Shown here piece after piece: positions 1 to 6,885 of a DNA stretch of 9,157 nucleotides. Source of the stretch: an uncultured Porphyromonadaceae bacterium (GTDB lineage: Bacteria > Bacteroidota > Bacteroidia > Bacteroidales > Muribaculaceae); contig UREH01000093.1 in NCBI GenBank assembly GCA_900546835.1, forward strand, positions 1-9,157. Direction: 5' to 3'. Position numbers and translations under genes: made by a program. Under the pieces are notes generated by a model. The model did not search any database, was not told where the DNA came from, and saw only the letters and a program-made list of their open reading frames with translations. Within the stretch, counting starts at the first letter, position 1, and each line of letters opens with the position of its first letter.

Positions 1-1
1 A

Positions 2-169
2 TCCCCGACTGTCGGTTTTTCCGATAGCGTGGCCGGAACTGCCAAATACCGACGCACTCGGCAACGGAACGCGCGTAGCCGAGTCGGCGACTACGATACC
101 CTTCCGGTCAACCCCTCCGGCAAATAACCAACATATGGCGAAAGCGGCCACAAACAAATAGCGAAACAT
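2..169 (-). CDS. Exported protein with carboxypeptidase-regulatory-like domain, N-terminal part only
   Basis: The first 56 codons of a gene that continues past the left edge. It opens at an ATG at 169 with a short basic start (MFR) and a hydrophobic stretch over residues 4-18, which reads as a signal peptide. The following residues, about 24-56, resemble the opening of a CarboxypepD_reg-like domain: a V-V-x-D-S-x-T-x-x-P-L-P-x-A-S-V pattern, then an I-G-K-T-D-S-R-G turn. In Bacteroidetes this domain sits at the N-terminus of TonB-dependent receptors and of other outer-membrane or surface proteins, so the full protein is probably in the cell envelope. Which kind cannot be decided from 56 residues. 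A cysteine at residue 13 does not form a convincing lipobox. The gene points the same way as the operon but lies 154 bases beyond it and has its own candidate promoter, so I take it as a separate unit. Confidence 0.6.
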   Translation of the reverse strand, partial: MFRYLFVAAFAICWLFAGGVDRKGIVVADSATRVPLPSASVFGSSGHAIGKTDSRG

Positions 170-185
170 ATCAGTCGATTTGCCG

Positions 186-193
186 CAAATATA
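186..193 (-). promoter_or_regulatory. Candidate -7 box upstream of the partial envelope-protein gene
   Basis: On the minus strand this reads TATATTTG, an exact match to the Bacteroidetes -7 consensus TAnnTTTG. It lies 16 bases upstream of the ATG at 169, which would give a very short leader of about ten bases. No TTTG is found at the usual -33 distance; the nearest partial match (GTTG, 222-225) is too far away. The rest of the 154-base gap (170-323) holds AT-rich sequence with no gene that I can see. Confidence 0.35.
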
Positions 194-316
194 TAACCGC
201 AAGTCCGTCCGCCAGCTATTTCAACCCTTATTTAATCTTAAATGCATCAACTTTTAACGGCACTTAACCTATTGAACGACTGATTAACAGACCGTGGCGA
301 AAGTCCAAACGTCCGC

Positions 317-335
317 GTGACGACTATAGCGTCAC
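317..335 (-). terminator. Small hairpin over the stop codon of the altronate dehydratase gene
   Basis: A perfect 6-base inverted repeat (GTGACG at 317-322, CGTCAC at 330-335) with a 7-base loop that contains the TAG stop. It lies at the end of the seven-gene operon, but no T-run follows on the transcribed strand. It is at best a weak terminator or a 3'-end stabilising hairpin, and it may be chance. Confidence 0.2.
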
Positions 336-1766
336 TCCGGATTTAAAAATAGCAATCTCCTTGGCGCCGGTAAGTTCGTGTTTCAGACGCGAACCATTGG
401 CGGTCTCCACAATTTTGGCCATCAGGCTGTCGGCAATACCTTCCATATCGCCATTTTCAAGAAGGATTCCGGCGTCGAAATCCACCCAGTTACTCTTTCG
501 GGAGGCCAGCTGGCTATTGGTTGAGATTTTCATCGTGGGTACGCAAGTGCCGAACGGAGTGCCACGGCCGGTAGTGAACAGCACCATATGGCAACCCGAC
601 AAGGCGAGCGCCGTAGCGGCCACGAGGTCGTTGCCGGGAGCTGTAAGCAGATTAAGTCCGGGTTTTGTAGCCTTGCAGGCATAATCGAGCACATCGACAA
701 CGGCCGACGTACCACCCTTCTGCACACACCCGAGCGACTTTTCCTCCAGCGTGGTGATTCCTCCGGCTTTGTTGCCGGGCGAAGGATTCTCGTAGACGGG
801 CATTCCGAACGAGCGAAAATAATCCTTGAAATCCGTTATCATACCGACAATGCGGTCGAAAACATCCCGCGACTCCGCGCGGTCCATAAGGATAGTCTCG
901 GCGCCGAACATCTCCGGCACCTCCGTAAGCACGGTCGTGGCACCCATTGAGACAAGCCGGTCGGAAATGCGGCCAACAAGCGGATTGGCCGTAATGCCGG
1001 AAAAGCCGTCGGAGCCTCCACATTTCAGTCCTATCTTCAGTCTGGAAATCGGCAGCGGCTCCCTGCGGTCGGCGCGCATTTGTTTTACAATTTCGCAGCA
1101 GAGCCTGAACCCGGTCTCCACCTCATCCTCCACATCCTGTGCCACAAGGAATTTCACCCTGTCGAAGTCCACTTCGCCAATCTCTTCGCGGAAGCGGTTC
1201 ATCTGATTGTTCTCGCATCCCAGTCCGAGCACGAGCACCCCTCCTGCGTTAGGATGCCGCACGAGGGCTGCAAGCGCCGCACGCGTGTTGGCATGGTCCA
1301 GACCGAGCTGCGAGCAACCGTAATTGTGGGTAAAAGCTCTTATATCGTCTATTCCGGTAAGGTCTGCCTCCTGCCGCAGCCGCTCTATTATTGCATTCGC
1401 CTGGCCATTGACACACCCTACGGTCGGAACAATCCACAGCTCATTGCGTATACCAATCTCGCCGTTTGAGCGCAGATACCCGTTAATGGTCAGAGGCTCG
1501 GTTTTGGCGGCCGGGGTATTTCGCGAAGGATTATATGTATACTCTTCGTTGGCGCCCAAAGCTGTCGCAAGGTTGTGGGAATGGACCCATTCCCCTTCGG
1601 CAATATCCTGCGTGGCGCGCCCTATCGGAAATCCGTATTTCATGACAGGCTCACCTTCAGCAATGCTGCGCAGGGCAATTTTATGTCCGCGGGGAGCTAC
1701 AGGGTTATTATCCGTGAGGATTACGGCCACATTGTCGGCCGGATGTATCTTAAGTATCTGTTTCAT
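324..1766 (-). CDS. uxaA: UxaA-family altronate dehydratase
   Basis: Probably dehydrates D-altronate to 2-keto-3-deoxy-D-gluconate (KDG) in the cytoplasm, the last step encoded in this operon. The 480 residues are close to the length of Escherichia coli UxaA (about 495). An N-terminal SAF domain covers about residues 10-75. The catalytic galactarate dehydratase/altronate hydrolase part follows from about 93, with conserved-looking segments NYGCSQLG (148-155), GLGCENNQ (181-188), GLKCGGSDGFSG (246-257), TEVPEMFGAE (281-290) and TTGRGTPFG (398-406). The cysteines and the histidine at 147 are typical of this metal-dependent (iron) family. The start ATG overlaps the uxaB stop in an ATGA, implying translational coupling. 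D-galactarate or another sugar-acid dehydratase is the alternative, but the UxaB partner favours altronate. No frameshift or truncation is visible. Confidence 0.92.
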   Translation of the reverse strand: MKQILKIHPADNVAVILTDNNPVAPRGHKIALRSIAEGEPVMKYGFPIGRATQDIAEGEWVHSHNLATALGANEEYTYNPSRNTPAAKTEPLTINGYLRSNGEIGIRNELWIVPTVGCVNGQANAIIERLRQEADLTGIDDIRAFTHNYGCSQLGLDHANTRAALAALVRHPNAGGVLVLGLGCENNQMNRFREEIGEVDFDRVKFLVAQDVEDEVETGFRLCCEIVKQMRADRREPLPISRLKIGLKCGGSDGFSGITANPLVGRISDRLVSMGATTVLTEVPEMFGAETILMDRAESRDVFDRIVGMITDFKDYFRSFGMPVYENPSPGNKAGGITTLEEKSLGCVQKGGTSAVVDVLDYACKATKPGLNLLTAPGNDLVAATALALSGCHMVLFTTGRGTPFGTCVPTMKISTNSQLASRKSNWVDFDAGILLENGDMEGIADSLMAKIVETANGSRLKHELTGAKEIAIFKSGVTL

Positions 1767-3196
1767 AAGAGCATTTGCAATGCTATCTCCATCCCGTCCT
1801 TACGGATGTCGCGCAGACGGGCGGCTGCCATCGCCGCGAAACCCGGAGCCAACACCTCGAAATCCTCGTTGAAGATTCCGGCGGCGAGGATTTTGCACAC
1901 GGTGGTTTCGTAATCGTCCTCACGCCATGCCTTTCTGATGGCCGAAATGTGCTCGTGATTGTCATCCGGCTCGAAACCTGAACCGGGTCCGTAGAGGCTG
2001 AGCAGCGCAGCGAAAGTAAAAACCTCGCGCTCGGGGAGAGCTTTCCGGCAGGCAAAGTAGTCCCTGACGGTCGGCCAGTTGCGTGCCTCCCACTTGGAGA
2101 GCGAGTTTAAGGCGATGCTCTTGAGATAATGTTTGATATAGGGATTGTAGAACCGCTCGAGAATCCCGGAGGCGAAGGCGTTGAGTTCATCGCGGTCGCC
2201 AGCAATCATCGGGAGCACCTCCTCCGCTACCATATCATGGAGGAAACGGCTGATAGCCTCATTGCCGACGGCATCGCCGACGCTCTGGCATCCCATCTGA
2301 AGCGCCACAGGCACCACTGCGGTATGCGAGCCATTGAGAATCCGTACCTTCTTGTCGCGGAAGGTCTTGATTTCCGGCATAAAAAGCACATTGAGACCGG
2401 CCTTGTCGAGCGGGAACTCCTCGCGAATCCGTTTCCATTGCGCGCCACCTATTGCCCAGAGATGATACAGCTCCCCCTTCACAACGCAATTGTCGTCAAA
2501 CTGCAGTTCAGCCTTCACCTCGTCAATACTGTCGGCCGGGAATCCCGGTACTATCCGGTCGACAAGCGTATCGGCAAACATACAGGAGCCGTTCACCCAG
2601 TCGATGAACTCCTGAGGAAGCCCGGCCACGACAGCGTGGCGGTTGATGAATTCGCGCAGCGTCGTGGAATTGTCCTCGATCAGTTCGCAGCAGAGAAAGA
2701 CGAGGCCCTTGTCGGCGTCGCCGTTAAAATGCTTCCATCTGCGCCAGAGCAGTCCGGTTATCTTCCCCGGGAAAGTAGCCGGAATATCCGATAGAACATC
2801 GTCCTTCTCATACCGGATTCCGGCTTCCGTGGTATTGGATATGATGAACCGGAGGTCGGGGGAGGTAATGATGGCTTCGTATCTTTCAGGCTGAGTCTCG
2901 GGCACAATAACCTCGGAAATACACTCAATCAATCGTGTGGTCCGTTCAGGGCGCCCATTTCTGATACCCTCGAGAACCACATGATAAAGCCCGTCCTGCG
3001 CACGAAGACGTCCGGTCGAGGCGTTCTCCCTGAAGCGCGGTGGCACCACGGCCACCGACGTATTCATCACGGCGCGCTCGTTGGCGATGTCGACCATCCA
3101 GTCGACAAACGCGCGTAGAAAGTTCCCCTCGCCGAACTGGAGGATGCGCACCGGGCGCGAAGCCCGTTCCACTGTCGTGTCATTCAATACTTTCAT
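1763..3196 (-). CDS. uxaB: Tagaturonate reductase (altronate oxidoreductase)
   Basis: Reduces D-tagaturonate to D-altronate with NADH. At 477 residues it is about the length of Escherichia coli UxaB (483), and from memory it matches that protein along its whole length. The N-terminal nucleotide-binding part starts with ILQFGEGNFLRAFVDW (18-33). SNTTEAGI (120-127) and the NPYIKH segment (351-356) are family hallmarks. The polyol-specific long-chain dehydrogenase catalytic pattern K-x4-N-x2-H is present as K283, N288 and H291. The gene starts at an ATG with AGGAAG placed about one base upstream (3198-3203), and its TGA overlaps the uxaA ATG. It follows the mutarotase gene by 62 bases, the largest gap in the operon, where a candidate internal promoter sits. 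No UxaC (uronate isomerase) gene accompanies it, so tagaturonate here most likely comes from the zinc dehydrogenase rather than from galacturonate. Confidence 0.93.
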   Translation of the reverse strand: MKVLNDTTVERASRPVRILQFGEGNFLRAFVDWMVDIANERAVMNTSVAVVPPRFRENASTGRLRAQDGLYHVVLEGIRNGRPERTTRLIECISEVIVPETQPERYEAIITSPDLRFIISNTTEAGIRYEKDDVLSDIPATFPGKITGLLWRRWKHFNGDADKGLVFLCCELIEDNSTTLREFINRHAVVAGLPQEFIDWVNGSCMFADTLVDRIVPGFPADSIDEVKAELQFDDNCVVKGELYHLWAIGGAQWKRIREEFPLDKAGLNVLFMPEIKTFRDKKVRILNGSHTAVVPVALQMGCQSVGDAVGNEAISRFLHDMVAEEVLPMIAGDRDELNAFASGILERFYNPYIKHYLKSIALNSLSKWEARNWPTVRDYFACRKALPEREVFTFAALLSLYGPGSGFEPDDNHEHISAIRKAWREDDYETTVCKILAAGIFNEDFEVLAPGFAAMAAARLRDIRKDGMEIALQMLL

Positions 3197-3216
3197 ACTT
3201 CCTGTTTTTCAGCCTT

Positions 3217-3224
3217 CAAATTTA
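3217..3224 (-). promoter_or_regulatory. Candidate internal -7 box ahead of uxaBA
   Basis: The minus strand reads TAAATTTG, an exact match to TAnnTTTG, 20 bases upstream of the uxaB ATG. It sits in the only sizeable gap of the operon (3197-3258). No TTTG -33 element is found at the expected spacing, so on sequence alone it is only a candidate. If active, it would let uxaB and uxaA be transcribed without the upstream L-galactose genes. Confidence 0.3.
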
Positions 3225-3258
3225 ACGATTTTTCGGTGAATACGTCCTCTGCCGGCGG

Positions 3259-3642
3259 TCAATCATAAAGCCTGAACATACGCTCCATCATTGTCCACTT
3301 CCGGTCAGAAGTCTCCTCGGGCGAACATCCCTGGAACTGCGATACAAATTCCTCCCATTCGGCCTGACGGGGCAGACCGGCCAGACGCTCCATGGCGGTG
3401 CCCCAGTCGAAGTCGAGCGGTGTCTCCACTATCATAACAACCCGGTTGTCGACAATATACAACTCCATCTCGAGGATGCCGACCTCGCGGATGCCGTCGC
3501 GAATCTCCTTCCAGTGTTTCGCCTCGCTGTGGCATTCACGATAAAGGCGGATGAGTTCGGGATTGTTCTCTATCTCAAGTATCTGGCAGTAACGTTTCAC
3601 CGGACCGTCGTAGCGGCGCACGGCGTAGCCTTCAGTCTTCAC
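3259..3642 (-). CDS. L-rhamnose mutarotase-family protein (probable L-galactose mutarotase)
   Basis: Belongs to the RhaM/DUF718 (COG3254) family of small dimeric ferredoxin-like sugar mutarotases, which speed exchange between anomers of L-sugars such as L-rhamnose and L-fucose. The family core runs from about residue 15 (KRYCQILEIENNPELI) to the end (ERMFRLYD). H38 lies where the catalytic histidine of Escherichia coli RhaM would be, and E60-L61-Y62-I63 matches the family's central strand. No rhamnose genes are present, so the operon context suggests the substrate is L-galactose; that is inference. The start is uncertain. No ATG exists: GTG at 3642 has a purine-rich stretch (GAAGAAGAG) directly before it, while GTG at 3600 gives the usual family N-terminus (MKRYC) and a 113-residue protein. 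The TAA of the dehydrogenase gene lies in the same frame, five codons before the 3642 GTG. Confidence 0.82.
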   Translation of the reverse strand: MKTEGYAVRRYDGPVKRYCQILEIENNPELIRLYRECHSEAKHWKEIRDGIREVGILEMELYIVDNRVVMIVETPLDFDWGTAMERLAGLPRQAEWEEFVSQFQGCSPEETSDRKWTMMERMFRLYD

Positions 3643-3654
3643 CTCTTCTTCGAT

Positions 3655-4674
3655 TTAAAATTTTACGAGTATGCGGAATACCTTTCCGGGATTCTCCGAC
3701 CATTCGCGCAGGGCTTCGTCGCCCTCGGAGGGAACCACTATCCGACTGATAAGGTCGTCGACCGGGCAGCCCCCACGGCGGAGGTAACGTATCACGGCGC
3801 TGAAATCGGCAGGCATAGCGTTGCGCGAGCCGCGTATGTCGAGTTCCTTCTGCACAAACAGGCGCGTATGGAACGACACATCAGCTTTCGAATAACCGAT
3901 GCAGACCACACGTCCGGCGAAGGCCACCTCGTCGACTGCCATTACGTATGTAGCCGGAGAGCCAACGGCTTCCACGACTACATCCGGGCCACATCCGCCG
4001 GTGATCTCAGCAAGACGCTCGTGTACATTCTCCGTACGCGAATTGATGGTATGAGATGCCCCGAGTCGGCGTGCAAGCCGGAGTTTGTCGTCGTCGAGAT
4101 CTACGGCTACTACCGTTGCGCCGCGCAGCGATGCTCGCACTACGGCACCGAGTCCTATCATTCCGCATCCAATCACCATCACGGTATCGATGTCGGTCAC
4201 GGCGCCGCGGTCTACGGCGTGGAAGCCGACGCTCATCGGCTCGATCAGCGCGCAGTCGCGCGGAGAAATGCCTTGCGCGGGAATTACCTTCTGCCAGGGC
4301 ACGGCGATGTAGTCGCACATTGCGCCGTGACGCTGTACACCGAAGGTCTCGTTGTGCTCGCAGGCATTAGGACGCCCTTTGCGGCACGAGGAGCACTTGC
4401 CGCACGAGGTATAGGGATTAACCGTCACACTCATCCCCTCGGAGAAGAGTCCGTGGGGAACGTCGGCTCCCACAGCGGCGACGGTGCCCCCGATTTCATG
4501 GCCAGGTATCACCGGAGATATGGCAAGCAGGTTGCGTCCGAGGAATGTGTTGAGGTCGGAGCCGCAGAAACCCACATACTCGATTTTCACAAGCACCTTG
4601 CCGGCGGAAAGTTCAGGAGTCGGGAGTTCCACTGTCTCAACCTTTCCGGGTGCAGTTATCTGTATAGCTTTCAT
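3655..4674 (-). CDS. Zinc alcohol dehydrogenase, probable L-galactonate 5-dehydrogenase
   Basis: Predicted to oxidise C5 of L-galactonate with NAD, giving D-tagaturonate. It is a 339-residue medium-chain zinc dehydrogenase. Catalytic zinc ligands are visible as C37, H59-E60 (in PGHE) and E145; the structural zinc lobe has C91, C94, C97 and C105. The Rossmann fold shows GCGMIG (169-174) with D192 at the end of the second strand, which favours NAD over NADP. The same reaction is known for Escherichia coli YjjN/LgoD and for the Bacteroides vulgatus L-galactonate dehydrogenase. General relatives include threonine and sorbitol dehydrogenases, so the motifs alone do not fix the substrate. The lactonase upstream and UxaB downstream do most of the work in assigning it. 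It starts 29 bases after the permease stop and ends 12 bases before the mutarotase GTG at 3642. Confidence 0.85.
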   Translation of the reverse strand: MKAIQITAPGKVETVELPTPELSAGKVLVKIEYVGFCGSDLNTFLGRNLLAISPVIPGHEIGGTVAAVGADVPHGLFSEGMSVTVNPYTSCGKCSSCRKGRPNACEHNETFGVQRHGAMCDYIAVPWQKVIPAQGISPRDCALIEPMSVGFHAVDRGAVTDIDTVMVIGCGMIGLGAVVRASLRGATVVAVDLDDDKLRLARRLGASHTINSRTENVHERLAEITGGCGPDVVVEAVGSPATYVMAVDEVAFAGRVVCIGYSKADVSFHTRLFVQKELDIRGSRNAMPADFSAVIRYLRRGGCPVDDLISRIVVPSEGDEALREWSENPGKVFRILVKF

Positions 4675-4703
4675 TTCTTTATATTGATTCTGTCAGTTAA
4701 TTA

Positions 4704-5948
4704 TCAGTCAACAACTTTATAGCCGCGCCAGCCGTAGTAAGCGCAGACGGCGAAGCAGAACAAAGGTATGATATATGCTCCGTAATACCACGCGGGGTTG
4801 TGGGTCATCATGAAGGCCGTGAGCTGCGGCAGGCAGGCGTTGCCCACGATTGCCATCACCAGGAAAGCTGAACCGCTCTTGGTGTCCTGGCCAAGGTCGC
4901 GGATGGCAAGCGAGAACTGCGTAGGATACATTATCGACATGAAGAACGATATACCCAGCATGGCGTATAGGCCGGTTACATCGCCGCAACATACCATAAC
5001 CACACAGAGAATTATATTGGCCAGGGCGTAAAACGTCAGCATATTCTGCGGGCGAAAGCGCCCCATCAGTAGGGTGCCGATCCAGCGCCCCAGCAGGAAT
5101 GCGAGCATGTAGAGGCCGAAGAATGTAGTGGCAGTAGATTCGCTGATTCCCACATATGTGCAACAGTATACGAGAAAGAGGCTGTTGATGGCGGTCTGAC
5201 CGCCGTTGTAAAAGAACTGGGCCACCACGCCGAGGCGGAGATGTCGGCGGCGCAGTACGTCGAAATTAATCAGTTTCCCGGCCGATGATTCCTCGTCGGC
5301 TATGCGCGGCAGACGCGAGAAGATAAACACCACCGCTATTACAATCAGCAATATGGCCAGCGCCGCATAAGGTGCTTTCATCAGCTCAGTCTCGGCATTG
5401 ACGTATGCCTGCCATCCCCCGGCATAGTTGGCGGGAAGCGTCTCGCGAGTATAAGTCTGTCCGCTGAGTATCAGCTTACTGAGGAACATCGCGGCCACGA
5501 ATGCGCCCAGTCCGTTGAACGATTGCGCGAGGTTCAGTCGGCGCGAGGACGTCGCCGGGTCGCCGAGCGCCGTAACATAAGGGTTGGCGGCCGTCTCGAG
5601 AAAGCACATCCCCGTGGCTATCACGAAGAACACACAGAGATAGAACCAGTACTGCTGAATCACTGCCGCAGGGAAAAAGAGCAGTGCGCCCGCAGCCGCC
5701 GTCAGCAGCCCGAACACGATGCCACCCTTGTAGGTATAACGCTTCATGAACATGGCTATCGGAATCGGGCAGATAAAGTAGGCAAGCCAGTAGGCCGATT
5801 CGGTGAAGGAGGCCTCGAAGGGTGTAAGCTCGCACGTCTTCATCAGCTGCCGTATCATCGTGGGCAGCAGGTTGGCGCTTACCGCCCATAGGAAAAACAG
5901 GCAGAACACGAGCGCCAGCGGCATTAAATATCGGTTATGAGTTTTCAT
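4704..5948 (-). CDS. FucP-like MFS sugar:proton symporter, probable L-galactose permease
   Basis: An inner-membrane transporter of the fucose/glucose-galactose porter family, 414 residues with about twelve hydrophobic segments beginning near residue 8. It aligns with Escherichia coli FucP (recalled from memory) without gaps across its first 120 residues: FFLWAV at 18-23, PIPI at 61-64 and LETAANP at 117-123, then RLNLAQSFNGLG at 137-148 and a late LGQDTKSGSAF (352-362). E118 corresponds to the essential FucP Glu135. The position of the essential Asp46 is occupied by P29 instead, and its neighbours also differ (N26-L27-L28 against N-L-N in FucP). L-galactose differs from L-fucose only by a 6-hydroxyl, so a fucose-permease relative suits an L-galactose operon. 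It lies 6 bases after the lactonase gene. Substrate is inferred from context; L-fucose transport is not excluded. Confidence 0.85.
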   Translation of the reverse strand: MKTHNRYLMPLALVFCLFFLWAVSANLLPTMIRQLMKTCELTPFEASFTESAYWLAYFICPIPIAMFMKRYTYKGGIVFGLLTAAAGALLFFPAAVIQQYWFYLCVFFVIATGMCFLETAANPYVTALGDPATSSRRLNLAQSFNGLGAFVAAMFLSKLILSGQTYTRETLPANYAGGWQAYVNAETELMKAPYAALAILLIVIAVVFIFSRLPRIADEESSAGKLINFDVLRRRHLRLGVVAQFFYNGGQTAINSLFLVYCCTYVGISESTATTFFGLYMLAFLLGRWIGTLLMGRFRPQNMLTFYALANIILCVVMVCCGDVTGLYAMLGISFFMSIMYPTQFSLAIRDLGQDTKSGSAFLVMAIVGNACLPQLTAFMMTHNPAWYYGAYIIPLFCFAVCAYYGWRGYKVVD

Positions 5949-5954
5949 GGCAGT

Positions 5955-6881
5955 TTATTCCGACATATTTTTAATATAGGGTAACTTTTTCAGTTCGCCG
6001 AATCCATAGAAACCTTTGGCGTTGCCGCCGAGGAAAGCGGCCTTGAACTCCGGCGTCAGCTCGTCGGATTTCGACACGAAGTCGTACGACATTCGATAGG
6101 TTATAGCCGTGATGGTGCGAGGATAGTCCCACCCCCACATCAGTTTGTCGGCGCCGACTGTGTCGGAAGCAGTGCGGATAGCCTCCACGGCACCTTTGAA
6201 GGGGTAAAATTCCGAGTTGAACAGCCATGTTATGCCGCCCGATTCTATCATCACGTTGGGATTTCGCGCAAGTTTTATTTGCTCGAGCCAGCCGTCGGTC
6301 GTCACCATCCCGAAATGCGCGATGGCAATCTTCAGGCGCGGACATTCGGAAATCACCTCTTTCATCTCGGCCACCTGGGTGTCGCCGTCGGCAAGAGCTA
6401 TTGAAAGTATCATATCCTCACGCTCCATGAAGCGGAAAAGCTCCATCATCTCGTCGGAGGTAAGCCATACTCGCCCCTCGGGGAGGAAAAGCCGATGGCC
6501 AGGCACGGCGATTGCCCTGAAGCCCCGCTCCCGCAGGCTGCGCGCCTGAGCAAGAAATCCGGGGCGACGCACGTCGCAGAATCCGCAGACGAAAAATCTG
6601 TCCGTGTACTGCCGCGCCACCTTCTCAAGGTATTCGTTCTGGTCGCCGTCAATAAACTCCTGCGTTATCACAGCCGCCGACACCTGTGCGTAGTCCATAT
6701 TGGAGAGGAAAACCTCGGCGGTGTTCTTTCCGTCGATCATAAACGGAGGAAGCATCTGCCGCTCCTCGTCCATAAACCACGACCGGCCGTTGGAAAGCGT
6801 GCGGATGGGTTTGCCGTTGACCATCGTATCCTGCCGCAGCCAGAGATGGGCATGGGCGTCGATAATAGTGTAATCTCCCAT
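5955..6881 (-). CDS. COG3618 amidohydrolase, probable L-galactono-lactonase
   Basis: Predicted to hydrolyse the lactone made by the aldo/keto reductase, giving L-galactonate. The 308-residue protein has the amidohydrolase-superfamily TIM-barrel signature: D8-A-H10-A-H12 at the end of the first strand, an I-A-H189-F segment in mid-barrel, and G250-W-D252-Y-P-R near the end, where the catalytic aspartate is expected. There is no signal peptide, so it is cytoplasmic. COG3618 contains sugar lactonases, including L-fucono- and L-galactono-1,5-lactonases described in soil and gut bacteria. It starts 4 bases after the stop of the dehydrogenase gene, and such tight pairing with a sugar dehydrogenase supports lactonase activity. 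Fuconolactone would be the natural alternative substrate; the UxaA/UxaB genes downstream argue for galactonolactone as the main one. Confidence 0.87.
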   Translation of the reverse strand: MGDYTIIDAHAHLWLRQDTMVNGKPIRTLSNGRSWFMDEERQMLPPFMIDGKNTAEVFLSNMDYAQVSAAVITQEFIDGDQNEYLEKVARQYTDRFFVCGFCDVRRPGFLAQARSLRERGFRAIAVPGHRLFLPEGRVWLTSDEMMELFRFMEREDMILSIALADGDTQVAEMKEVISECPRLKIAIAHFGMVTTDGWLEQIKLARNPNVMIESGGITWLFNSEFYPFKGAVEAIRTASDTVGADKLMWGWDYPRTITAITYRMSYDFVSKSDELTPEFKAAFLGGNAKGFYGFGELKKLPYIKNMSE

Positions 6882-6885
6882 GGCG

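Noticed and set aside
230..280. TTAA-rich repeats between the operon and the left-edge gene, considered as a terminator.
   Set aside because: The TTAA motifs form only 4-base AT pairings with no T-run, which is too weak to call.
3514..4722. A 402-codon open frame on the plus strand, opposite the zinc dehydrogenase.
   Set aside because: It mirrors a clear dehydrogenase gene with intact zinc and NAD motifs, and its product shows no recognisable domain. Long antisense frames are common in GC-rich coding sequence.
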